From NCBI GenBank assembly GCA_900316905.1, contig ONET01000040.1:59389-108341 (forward strand): 48,953 nucleotides of DNA, read 5' to 3'. Both the position numbers and the translations under genes were made by a program. Position 1 is the stretch's first letter; each line of letters opens with the position of its first letter. This document shows, one piece after another, positions 17,326 to 25,547 of the stretch. The notes under the pieces are model-generated. The model saw only the letters and a list, made by a program, of their open reading frames with translations. It did not search any database and was not told the origin of the DNA. This DNA comes from an uncultured Treponema sp. Its GTDB lineage: Bacteria; Spirochaetota; Spirochaetia; Treponematales; Treponemataceae.

Positions 17326-18993
17326 ATGTCTGAAGTATGGAGCGTTTGGTTCTTGATTGGCGCCGCCCTTGTGTTCTTCATGCAGTGCGGCTTTGCGATG
17401 GTGGAAACCGGTTTCACGCGGGCTAAGAACGCGGGAAACATCATCATGAAAAACCTGATGGATTTTTGCATCGGAACTCCGATGTTCATGCTGCTTGGCT
17501 TTGGCTTGATGATGAGCGAAAACTATTTGTTCGGCTTTATCGGAAAGCCCAACATGCAGCTTTTCACAAACTTCGCCGACCTTGACTGGTCAAGCTTTGT
17601 CTTTAACTTGGTCTTTTGCGCCACGGCCGCGACAATCGTTTCCGGCTCAATGGCCGAGCGAACTAAGTTCAGCGCCTACTGCATTTACTCGGCGGTAATC
17701 AGCGCGGTAGTCTACCCGATTGAAGCCGGCTGGGTTTGGAACAGCCAAGGCTGGCTGGTCCAGCTTGGATTCGTTGACTTTGCCGGCGGCGCTGCGATTC
17801 ACTCCGTAGGCGGAACGGCCGCTTTGATAGGCGCGATTTTCCTTGGACCGCGCATCGGAAAGTACGACTACGACAAAAACGGAAAGATCACAAAGGCCCA
17901 CGCCATTCCAGGCCACTCTCTTACGCTTGGCGCTTTGGGAACCTTCATCTTGTGGTTCGGCTGGTACGGCTTTAACGGCGCGGCCTGCACCCAATTGGGC
18001 GGCGTTGGAGGACTAGCCGCCGTTTTCACGACAACGACAATCGCGCCGGCGATCGCGGCCGTTGTGACAATGCTTTTCACTTGGTTCAAGAACGGAAAGC
18101 CCGACGTTTCGATGACCTTGAACGCCGCGCTCGCCGGCCTTGTGGCCATCACTCCGACTTGCGCCACGGTTGACGCTTTGGGCGCCACGATAATCGGCGG
18201 CGTTTCTGGAATCATCGTCGTGCTTGTAGTTGAGTTCTTGGACCTCAAGCTTCACATCGACGACCCGGTTGGAGCCGTCGCGGTCCACCTTGCGAACGGA
18301 ATTTGGGGAACCCTTTCCGACGGTTTGTTCAACGTTGAGAGCGGCGTTTTTTACGGCGGCGGATTCAAGCACCTTGGCGTTCAGTGCCTTGGAGAATTTA
18401 CGATTGTCGCTTGGACGACAGTCTGCATGTTGATCACGTTCACCTTGATAAAAAAGTTCCACGGACTTAGGGCAAGCCGCGAGGAAGAAATTGTCGGCCT
18501 TGACAAGCTGGAGCACGGAATCGATTCAAGCTACGCGGGCTTTATCATGGCGCCGCAAGTTATGACTGGAAGCGAGCCTGTTATGGAAAAAGTTCCTGTG
18601 GAAAAGGCTGTGCCTGTCACAAAGGCCTCAAAGAAGCCCGACGCCAAATTCCACATGGTCACAATCATCACGCGCCAGAGCAAGTTCGACGAGCTCAAGG
18701 CCGCGATGAACGACATCAACGTAACCGGCATGACGGTGACAAACGTTTTGGGCTGCGGCGTTCAGCATGGACAGACGCAAAAGTACCGAGGCGTTCCGAT
18801 GGACATGACGCTCTTGCCAAAGATTAAGGTTGACATTGTCGTGAGCGAAGTTCCTGTTGACTTGGTTGTCACGGCCGCCAAGGAAGTTTTGTACACCGGC
18901 CACATCGGCGACGGAAAGATTTTCGTTTACGACGTTCAGAATGTCGTCAAGGTTCGCACCGGCGAGGAAGGCTACGAGGCTTTGCAAGACTAA
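17326..18993 (+). CDS. amt: Ammonium transporter fused to a P-II signalling domain
   Basis: This 555-residue fusion has an Amt/MEP/Rh channel at residues 1-410. It begins VWSVWFLIGAALVFFMQCGFAMVETGF and contains GWVWNSQGWL, AIHSVGGTAALIGA, the pore HSLTLGALGTFILWFGWYGFN segment and DPVGAVAVHLANGIWG. A P-II (GlnB/GlnK) domain follows from about residue 440 (FHMVTIITRQSKFDELKAAM). Its T-loop keeps the modifiable Tyr (Tyr487 in QKYRG), and the B-loop region reads YTGHIGDGKIFVYDV. Ammonium uptake and its P-II gate are therefore one polypeptide. It follows glnN in one operon behind a strong TTAGGAGGAAAAAAT site and is ended by a clear terminator. Confidence 0.93.
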   Translation: MSEVWSVWFLIGAALVFFMQCGFAMVETGFTRAKNAGNIIMKNLMDFCIGTPMFMLLGFGLMMSENYLFGFIGKPNMQLFTNFADLDWSSFVFNLVFCATAATIVSGSMAERTKFSAYCIYSAVISAVVYPIEAGWVWNSQGWLVQLGFVDFAGGAAIHSVGGTAALIGAIFLGPRIGKYDYDKNGKITKAHAIPGHSLTLGALGTFILWFGWYGFNGAACTQLGGVGGLAAVFTTTTIAPAIAAVVTMLFTWFKNGKPDVSMTLNAALAGLVAITPTCATVDALGATIIGGVSGIIVVLVVEFLDLKLHIDDPVGAVAVHLANGIWGTLSDGLFNVESGVFYGGGFKHLGVQCLGEFTIVAWTTVCMLITFTLIKKFHGLRASREEEIVGLDKLEHGIDSSYAGFIMAPQVMTGSEPVMEKVPVEKAVPVTKASKKPDAKFHMVTIITRQSKFDELKAAMNDINVTGMTVTNVLGCGVQHGQTQKYRGVPMDMTLLPKIKVDIVVSEVPVDLVVTAAKEVLYTGHIGDGKIFVYDVQNVVKVRTGEEGYEALQD

Positions 18994-19028
18994 GGATAAC
19001 GCGCTCCTGCGTTAAATAAAAAGAGTTT

Positions 19029-19068
19029 TCTGGGCCGTTTTCGCGCGAAAATGGCCCAGATTTTTTTT
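19029..19068 (+). terminator. Intrinsic terminator of glnN-amt
   Basis: A 14-bp stem (19029-19042 with 19047-19060; one G-T pair) with a 4-nt loop GCGC is followed by eight T. No hexaloop hairpin overlaps it, so unlike the leaders it looks like a plain terminator. Confidence 0.85.
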
Positions 19069-19076
19069 AAAAACTA

Positions 19077-19179
19077 TTGACCAAGCGCCATGGAATTCAG
19101 TATTATATATGGACACGACAAAGAGGTCGTAGGTAGTGTTTTGCTTTTTGCGGAACAGTGTCTACGGCCTCTTTTTTTT
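19077..19179 (+). promoter_or_regulatory. asnB-gltBD promoter and ANTAR-type attenuator
   Basis: TTGACC (19077-19082), 18 nt, TATTAT (19101-19106), with start expected near 19113. The hairpin ACGAC-AAAGAG-GTCGT (19115-19130) has five perfect pairs and a six-base loop with A1 and G4. The terminator arm GAGGTCGTAG (19123-19132) uses the end of that loop and the 3' stem, and pairs with CTACGGCCTC (19162-19171) before eight T. This is the clearest example of the shared design. Confidence 0.75.
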
Positions 19180-19199
19180 GTCTTCGGAGGTTTGACGAT

Positions 19200-20954
19200 A
19201 TGTGCGGCTTTATTGGTTGTTTTGATTTGTCCAGCGGCGGTAAGCCGATTGAGGAAGGATTGCGCGAGGAGCTTCGCGCGCAAGTTTTGGAAATGTCAAA
19301 AAAAATTCGTCACCGCGGCCCGGACTGGAGCGGCGTTTACACTGGCCCAAACGCGATTCTTAGCCACGAGCGCCTTAGCATCGTTGACCCCCTTAGCGGA
19401 AAGCAGCCGCTTGTAAGCGACGACCAAAAAATCATCCTTGCGGCCAACGGAGAAATTTACAACCACAAGGAAATCCGAGCCCAGTTCAACGGCTCCTACA
19501 ATTTTAGGACAGGAAGCGATTGCGAAGTCATCATTCCCCTTTACAAAAAATACCGCGACTCAGGCGACTTTTCCGCGATGGTGGAAGAGCTTTCGGGCAT
19601 CTTCGCCTTCGCGCTTTACGACAGCGAGCGCGACTGCTACTTGATTGGCCGCGACCAAATCGGAGTCATTCCTCTTTACCAGGGCTGGGACAAGGCCGGC
19701 CGCTACTATGTCGCAAGCGAGCTAAAGGCGCTTGAAGGCGACTGCCAAACGATTGAGGAATTTCCAAACGGCCATTACTTGTATTCAAAGGACGGAAAGC
19801 CTGTCCGTTGGTACAAGCGCGACTGGGAATCGTTCGACAGCGTCAAGGGCGCCGCGCGCGCCTCGGACGCTTTGGGCCAGGTCATAAATCCAGCGGTCAT
19901 AGAAAAAGTCCGCGACGGCTTGGAGGCGGCTGTAAAGGCGCAGCTTATGAGCGACGTTCCTTACGGCGTTTTGCTCTCCGGCGGCTTGGACTCTTCCATC
20001 ATCGCGGCGGTCACCCAAAAGTATTCCAAAAAGAGAATCGAGTCGGACAGCAAGGAAGGCGCTTGGTGGCCGCGCTTGCATTCGTTCGCGATAGGCTTGG
20101 AAGGAAGCCCCGATTTGATCGCCGCGCAAAAAGCCGCCGACTACATTGGAACGGTTCACCATGAAGTTCACTTTACGATTCAAGAGGCGCTCGACGCGCT
20201 TCCCGACGTAATCTACCACATCGAAACATACGACATCACAACAGTGCGCGCGTCCACGCCGATGTATCTTTTGGCGCGCGTCATAAAATCGATGGGAATA
20301 AAAATGGTTCTTTCCGGTGAAGGAAGCGACGAGCTTTTTGGCGGCTACTTGTACTTCCACAAGGCGCCCAACGCCCAAGAGTTCCACGAGGAGCTTGTCA
20401 GAAAGATGAGCAAGCTGCACTTGTACGACTGCCTGCGCGCCAACAAGTCTTTGATGGCTTGGGGCGTCGAGGGCCGCGTTCCCTTCCTTGACAAAGAATT
20501 CATCGACATCGCTATGGGCTTGAACCCTTCCGACAAAATGAACATTAAGCTTCCCGACGGAAAGCAAAGAATTGAGAAGTGGATTTTGCGAAAGGCCTTT
20601 GAGGACTTGCTTCCCGAAAGCATTTGCTGGCGCCAAAAGGAGCAGTTTTCCGACGGCGTAGGCTACAACTGGATCGACACGCTAAAAAAGATGACCGAAG
20701 AAAAAGTTTCCGACGCGGAATTCACCCGCCGCGAAAACCGCTTCCCGGTAAATCCGCCCAAGACAAAAGAGGAATACTACTACCGCGAAATTTACAGCCG
20801 CCTTTTCCCCAGCGATAGCGCCGCGCGATGCGTTCCGCATGAAGCCGGCGTCGCTTGCTCAACCGCAAAGGCGCTTGAATGGGACGCGGCTTGGAAAAAC
20901 ATGGACGAGCCTTCCGGCCGCGCGATTGCCGGCGTGCATGACAAGGCTTACTAA
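19200..20954 (+). CDS. asnB: Asparagine synthase (glutamine-hydrolysing)
   Basis: This 584-residue enzyme makes asparagine from aspartate, ATP and glutamine nitrogen. The start at 19200 places the catalytic Cys as residue 2 (MCGFIGCFD), as the Ntn amidotransferase requires; an upstream in-frame start is rejected. The glutaminase domain shows HRGPDWSG and AANGEIYNHKE. The synthetase domain has the ATP pyrophosphatase loop VLLSGGLDSSIIAA and VLSGEGSDELFGGY. It heads an asnB-gltB-gltD operon (21-nt gap to gltB) behind an ANTAR-type attenuator, which places asparagine synthesis inside the nitrogen regulon. Confidence 0.94.
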   Translation: MCGFIGCFDLSSGGKPIEEGLREELRAQVLEMSKKIRHRGPDWSGVYTGPNAILSHERLSIVDPLSGKQPLVSDDQKIILAANGEIYNHKEIRAQFNGSYNFRTGSDCEVIIPLYKKYRDSGDFSAMVEELSGIFAFALYDSERDCYLIGRDQIGVIPLYQGWDKAGRYYVASELKALEGDCQTIEEFPNGHYLYSKDGKPVRWYKRDWESFDSVKGAARASDALGQVINPAVIEKVRDGLEAAVKAQLMSDVPYGVLLSGGLDSSIIAAVTQKYSKKRIESDSKEGAWWPRLHSFAIGLEGSPDLIAAQKAADYIGTVHHEVHFTIQEALDALPDVIYHIETYDITTVRASTPMYLLARVIKSMGIKMVLSGEGSDELFGGYLYFHKAPNAQEFHEELVRKMSKLHLYDCLRANKSLMAWGVEGRVPFLDKEFIDIAMGLNPSDKMNIKLPDGKQRIEKWILRKAFEDLLPESICWRQKEQFSDGVGYNWIDTLKKMTEEKVSDAEFTRRENRFPVNPPKTKEEYYYREIYSRLFPSDSAARCVPHEAGVACSTAKALEWDAAWKNMDEPSGRAIAGVHDKAY

Positions 20955-20975
20955 AAAAAATTTGCGAGGAAAAAT

Positions 20976-22667
20976 ATGAAGACGTTGTACGAATCTAGTT
21001 TTGAACATGACGCTTGCGGCATCGGCGCGGTTGTCAACATCGACGGAATAAAAAGCCACGGCGTGGTTGAGAACGCTCTTTGCATTGTCGAAAAGTTGGA
21101 GCACCGCGCCGGAAAGGACGCGGCCGGAGAAACCGGCGACGGCGTTGGAATTCTTTTGCAAATAAGCCACGACTTTTTTAAGAAGGCCGCGTCCGATTTG
21201 GTCGGATCGCTCGGCGAGCGCGACTACGGAATCGCGCAAATATTTTTCCCTGGCGACGCGGCGGCTTGCAAGTCCGAAAAAGCGCGCTTTGAAAAATGCG
21301 TCGCGGACGGCGGCCTAAAATTTTTGGGCTGGCGCGAAGTTCCCGTGAACGCGGACGTTCTTGGAAAAAAAGCGCGCGACTGCATGCCCTTGATTTGGCA
21401 AGCCTTCGTTGCCCGGCCTTCCGGCTGCGAGCGCGGCTTGGAATTTGACAAGCTGCTATACAAAGCGCGCTTGGCGTTTGAAAAAGACCGCCGAGGAGTT
21501 TCCGGCGGAGCGGGCGGATCCAAAACTTACGTTTGTTCGTGCAGTTCCCGCACAATCGTTTACAAGGGAATGTTTTTGGTCAACGAGCTGCGCGCCTTTT
21601 ACGCCGACTTGCAATCCCAGGACTACGCCTCGTCGCTCGCGCTTGTTCACTCCCGCTTCAGCACAAACACAAATCCAAGCTGGCAGCGCGCGCATCCCAA
21701 CCGCTTCATCGCGCACAACGGCGAAATCAACACAATCCGCGGAAACGTGGACAGAATGTTGGCGCGCGACGGCGAGGTAGACACAAGCGGCTCGGATTCG
21801 GCAATGCTGGACAACACGCTGGAATATTTTGTGATGAACGGACTTCCGCTTCCGCTCGCGGTCATGGTTTGCATTCCCGAGCCGTGGAAGCACGACGATT
21901 CGCTCACGGAACAAAAGCGCGACTTCTACCATTATTGGGCTACGATGATGGAACCCTGGGACGGGCCCGCCGCGATTTTGTATTCCGACGGAGACGTTGT
22001 CGGCGCGACGCTTGACAGAAACGGCTTGCGTCCCAGCCGCTGGTTCATCACAAAGGACAACACGCTCGTCCTTTCAAGCGAAGTGGGTGTGCTTGACATT
22101 CCGCAAAGCCAAATCGTCCAAAAGTCGCGCCTCATGCCGGGAAGAATGCTGCTCGTCGACACAGTTCAAAAGCGCTTGATAAGCGACAAGGAAATAAAGG
22201 AAACTTACGCCGCCCAGCATCCCTACGGCGAATGGCTTGATCAAAATCTTGTCCACCTTGCCGACCTTAAAATTCCCAACAAAAAAATTCCCGTTAGCTC
22301 GCAGGAAGAGCGCGACAAGCTTTACCGCGCTTTTGGCTGGAACTACGAAGACCTTAACGAAATGGTTCTTCCGATGGCAAAGACCGCGAGCGAGCCTACA
22401 GGCGCGATGGGCGTTGACACTCCGCTGGCTTGCATGAGCGACAAGCACCCGAGCCTTTACTCTTACTTCAAGCAGCTTTTCGCGCAAGTCACAAATCCGC
22501 CCAGCTGCCCGCAACTGCCGCGTGCTCGAAATCAACAATCCGATTTTGACGGGAACGGACTTGATAAAAATCGCCGCGCTCGACCAGCCGGGCTTGCGCG
22601 CGAAGACGCTTTCGCTTTTGATGGAATTTCCATTTGCAAGCGCAAAGCCCGACGGAAAAACGCTTGA
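20976..22667 (+). CDS. gltB: Glutamate synthase large subunit, N-terminal part (interrupted gene)
   Basis: This reading frame (563 codons) carries the glutaminase domain of GOGAT. The Ntn nucleophile is Cys14 in EHDACGIGAV, with HRAGKDAAGETGDGVGI, HSRFSTNTNPSWQRAHPNRF and IAHNGEINTIRGN. It follows the family to FKQLFAQVTNPP (about 22500) and then turns into an unrelated tail. The family's continuation resumes in another frame at about 22507. Roughly 35 residues expected between NPP and CRVLEINNPIL are missing, so a short deletion with a frame change has split the gene. Whether this is real or an assembly error cannot be told from the sequence. Confidence 0.85.
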   Translation: MKTLYESSFEHDACGIGAVVNIDGIKSHGVVENALCIVEKLEHRAGKDAAGETGDGVGILLQISHDFFKKAASDLVGSLGERDYGIAQIFFPGDAAACKSEKARFEKCVADGGLKFLGWREVPVNADVLGKKARDCMPLIWQAFVARPSGCERGLEFDKLLYKARLAFEKDRRGVSGGAGGSKTYVCSCSSRTIVYKGMFLVNELRAFYADLQSQDYASSLALVHSRFSTNTNPSWQRAHPNRFIAHNGEINTIRGNVDRMLARDGEVDTSGSDSAMLDNTLEYFVMNGLPLPLAVMVCIPEPWKHDDSLTEQKRDFYHYWATMMEPWDGPAAILYSDGDVVGATLDRNGLRPSRWFITKDNTLVLSSEVGVLDIPQSQIVQKSRLMPGRMLLVDTVQKRLISDKEIKETYAAQHPYGEWLDQNLVHLADLKIPNKKIPVSSQEERDKLYRAFGWNYEDLNEMVLPMAKTASEPTGAMGVDTPLACMSDKHPSLYSYFKQLFAQVTNPPSCPQLPRARNQQSDFDGNGLDKNRRARPAGLAREDAFAFDGISICKRKARRKNA

Positions 22668-25425
22668 AGCCGCGCTGGACGATCTCTTCGCGCGAATTGA
22701 CGCGGCCTACGCGGACGGCTACAACATAATGATTTTGAGCGACCGCGGTGTTGACCAAAATAATGCCGCCATTCCTTCGCTTCTTGCCGTGAGCGCGGTC
22801 GAGCAATACCTCATCCGGACAAAAAAGCGAACAAAGATTTCAATCATTTTGGAAAGCGCGGAAGTCCGCGACGTTCACCAGACGGCGATGTGCTTGGGCT
22901 ACGGAGCGCGCGCGGTAAATCCTTATCTTGCCCATGAAGCGATTGCCGAGCTCATCGACCAAAAGCTTTTGGACAAGGACTACCACACCGCGATTGACGA
23001 CTACAACAAGGCGATAATAAACGGCATCGTAAAAATCGCCGCCAAGATGGGAATCAGCGCCGTGCAGTCCTATCAGTCCGCGCAAATTTTTGAGGCGGTT
23101 GGAATCGCGCAAGACGTGGTTGAAAAATACTTCACCAACACCGTTAGCCGCGTGGGCGGAATAGGCTTGGGCGAAATCGAGGAGGACATCGCCTACCACC
23201 ACGAGCAGGCTTGGAACGACAAGGGCCTTACGGTCAACACTCACCTTGACAGCGTGGGTTACCACAAGTTCCGCCGCGGCCCCAACGCCGAAGACCACCT
23301 TTACAATCCTGAGACAATCATCGCCTTGCAGGAAGCGACCCGCAACGGCGACTACGCGCGCTTTAAGGAATACACTTCGCTTGTCGACGACAATTCCCGC
23401 CCGCACACTTTGCGCGCGATGCTGGACTTTGACTTTTCCGCCGCAAAAGAAATTCCGCTTGACGAAGTGGAAAGCGTCGAGTCGATTGTCCAGCGCTTTA
23501 AGACAGGCGCCATGTCTTACGGCTCCATCAGCGAGGAAGCCCACAAGTGCATGGCCGCTGCGATGAACCATTTGCATGGAAAGTCCAACTCCGGCGAAGG
23601 CGGCGAAAAGCCCGAGCGCCTTGGAACGGAATATAATTCCGCGATAAAGCAAGTCGCGAGCGGCCGCTTTGGAGTTACCGAAGAATATCTTTTGAGCGCG
23701 CGCGAAATTCAAATAAAGATGGCGCAGGGAGCCAAGCCGGGCGAGGGCGGCCACCTTCCCGGAAAAAAAGTTTATCCGTGGATTGCCAAGACCCGCCTCG
23801 CCACTCCAGGCGTTTCTCTGATTTCGCCTCCGCCGCATCATGACATTTATTCAATCGAAGATTTGGCGCAATTGATTTACGACCTAAAGAATGCCAACCG
23901 CGCCGCCCGCATTAGCGTAAAGCTTGTCAGCGAGGCGGGAGTCGGAACTATTGCCGCTGGCGTCGCCAAAGCCGGAGCGCAAGTCATTTTGATTAGCGGC
24001 CACGACGGCGGAACAGGCGCCGCGCCTATTTCTTCAATCCATCACGCGGGCTTGCCTTGGGAACTTGGCTTGAGCGAGGCGCATCAAACGTTGATTCAAA
24101 ACGGCTTGCGAGGCCGCGTGATTATCGAAACAGACGGAAAACTTATGAGCGGCCGCGACGTGGCCATAGCCTGCTTGCTTGGAGCGGAAGAGTTCGGATT
24201 CGCGACAGCTCCCCTTATCACGATGGGCTGCGCGATGATGCGCGTTTGCAACCTTGACACTTGCCCCTTTGGCGTCGCCACCCAAAACGAAAAGCTTCGC
24301 GCGCGCTTCCCCGGAAAGCCTGAGTATGTCGAAAACTTCATGAAGTTCATTGCGCAGGAATTGCGCGAATATATGGCGCGTCTCGGCGTTCGCTCCGTGG
24401 ACGAAATGTGCGGAAGAACTGACTTGCTGAAGATGAAGGAAAAGCAGGGCTTTAAGCGCGCGGGACTTTTGGACTTGAGCCGCGTCATCGCGCGGGCGGA
24501 CGACAATTCCGACGCTTGGAAAAAATCCCGCGACACATTTAACTTTGAGCTTGAAAAGCGGCTTGACTTGACCGCGCTTGTTCCCGCCTTTGAAAAAGGC
24601 TCCCTTAAGGACGGCGGAAAGTCCGTCGCTATCCAATCCACCGACAGAACTTTTGGAACAGTTCTCGGAAGCGAAATTCAAAAGAAGTTCTCCGGCGCCT
24701 TGGAAGAAGACGCTTATGTGGTGGAATGCGAGGGCGGCGCAGGCCAGAGCTTTGGAGCCTTTGTTCCAAAGGGACTTACATTGCGCCTGCAAGGCGAGGC
24801 CAACGACTATTTTGGAAAGGGCCTAAGCGGCGGAAAGCTTGTCGTCAAAAAGGCCGCGGGCTTTGAAGGAAGCGCCGACGAAAACATCATCATCGGAAAC
24901 GTCGCCCTCTTTGGCGCGACAAGCGGAAAGGCCTTCATAAACGGCGTGGCCGGCGAGCGCTTTTGCGTGCGAAACTCCGGAGCCACCGCTGTGGCTGAAG
25001 GTTGCGGCGACCACGGCCTTGAATACATGACAGGCGGCGTTGCGGTTATTCTTGGCGGCACAGGACGAAATCTCGCCGCCGGAATGAGCGGAGGCGTGGC
25101 TTACGTTCTTGACGAGCGCCACGACCTTTACAAGCGCTTAAACCACGGCCTTGTCAAAATGTACGACCTTGACGACGAGACGACGACCTTGCAAGGCCAG
25201 AGCGACGAACAAACGCTTCGCGGCTTGATTGAACAGCACGAGCGCGAAACCGGCTCGCAAAAAGCCAAGGAAATTTTGGCGGACTGGACGCGCTACAAAA
25301 ATTGCTTCAAAAAAATCATTCCCAACGATTATTTGAAGGTTATGGTGGAAATCGCCGCGCAAGAAAAATCCGGCGCGGCCCACGAAGACGCGCTTTTGGC
25401 GGCCTTCAAAAAAGTTACGGCGTAA
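22522..25425 (+). CDS. gltB: Glutamate synthase large subunit, C-terminal part (interrupted gene)
   Basis: This frame (967 codons) holds the central and FMN-binding synthase domains and the C-terminal beta-helix of GOGAT. It shows SGEGGEKPERLGTEYNSAIKQ, GAKPGEGGHLPGKKV, SPPPHHDIYSIEDLAQLI, LISGHDGGTGAAPISS, the cysteines of the 3Fe-4S site (CNLDTCPFGVATQ and nearby), and GANDYFGKGLSGGKLVV. With about 507 matching codons from the upstream frame the sum is near 1480, slightly under the usual 1500. GTG 22522 is only the first possible start and is unlikely to be used. As it stands no full-length GltB would be made without the missing segment. Confidence 0.85.
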   Translation: MLEINNPILTGTDLIKIAALDQPGLRAKTLSLLMEFPFASAKPDGKTLEAALDDLFARIDAAYADGYNIMILSDRGVDQNNAAIPSLLAVSAVEQYLIRTKKRTKISIILESAEVRDVHQTAMCLGYGARAVNPYLAHEAIAELIDQKLLDKDYHTAIDDYNKAIINGIVKIAAKMGISAVQSYQSAQIFEAVGIAQDVVEKYFTNTVSRVGGIGLGEIEEDIAYHHEQAWNDKGLTVNTHLDSVGYHKFRRGPNAEDHLYNPETIIALQEATRNGDYARFKEYTSLVDDNSRPHTLRAMLDFDFSAAKEIPLDEVESVESIVQRFKTGAMSYGSISEEAHKCMAAAMNHLHGKSNSGEGGEKPERLGTEYNSAIKQVASGRFGVTEEYLLSAREIQIKMAQGAKPGEGGHLPGKKVYPWIAKTRLATPGVSLISPPPHHDIYSIEDLAQLIYDLKNANRAARISVKLVSEAGVGTIAAGVAKAGAQVILISGHDGGTGAAPISSIHHAGLPWELGLSEAHQTLIQNGLRGRVIIETDGKLMSGRDVAIACLLGAEEFGFATAPLITMGCAMMRVCNLDTCPFGVATQNEKLRARFPGKPEYVENFMKFIAQELREYMARLGVRSVDEMCGRTDLLKMKEKQGFKRAGLLDLSRVIARADDNSDAWKKSRDTFNFELEKRLDLTALVPAFEKGSLKDGGKSVAIQSTDRTFGTVLGSEIQKKFSGALEEDAYVVECEGGAGQSFGAFVPKGLTLRLQGEANDYFGKGLSGGKLVVKKAAGFEGSADENIIIGNVALFGATSGKAFINGVAGERFCVRNSGATAVAEGCGDHGLEYMTGGVAVILGGTGRNLAAGMSGGVAYVLDERHDLYKRLNHGLVKMYDLDDETTTLQGQSDEQTLRGLIEQHERETGSQKAKEILADWTRYKNCFKKIIPNDYLKVMVEIAAQEKSGAAHEDALLAAFKKVTA

Positions 25426-25451
25426 GAGCGGCATAGCGGCAAACATAAACG

Positions 25452-25481
25452 GCGGCAAGCCCAAGATTGCAGGATTGCCGC
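25452..25481 (+). other. GC-rich stem in the gltB-gltD spacer
   Basis: The 122-nt spacer between gltB and gltD holds a 7-bp inverted repeat, GCGGCAA (25452-25458) and TTGCCGC (25475-25481). Further AGCGGCAA copies lie on both sides of it. There is no T-run, so it is more likely an RNA processing or stability element than a terminator. Confidence 0.35.
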
Positions 25482-25547
25482 ATAAGCGGCAACATCCGCG
25501 CTCGCGACCAAGCTCGCGCGGACAGCCGTACTGATAGGAGACTTAAA

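Noticed and set aside
22840..23841. Open frame opposite gltB
   Set aside because: Low-complexity basic protein with no family features, fully inside conserved GOGAT coding sequence.
25426..25547. Possible repeat array or CRISPR-like unit in the gltB-gltD spacer
   Set aside because: The AGCGGCAA-like copies are few, irregularly spaced and too short; a simple GC hairpin explains them.
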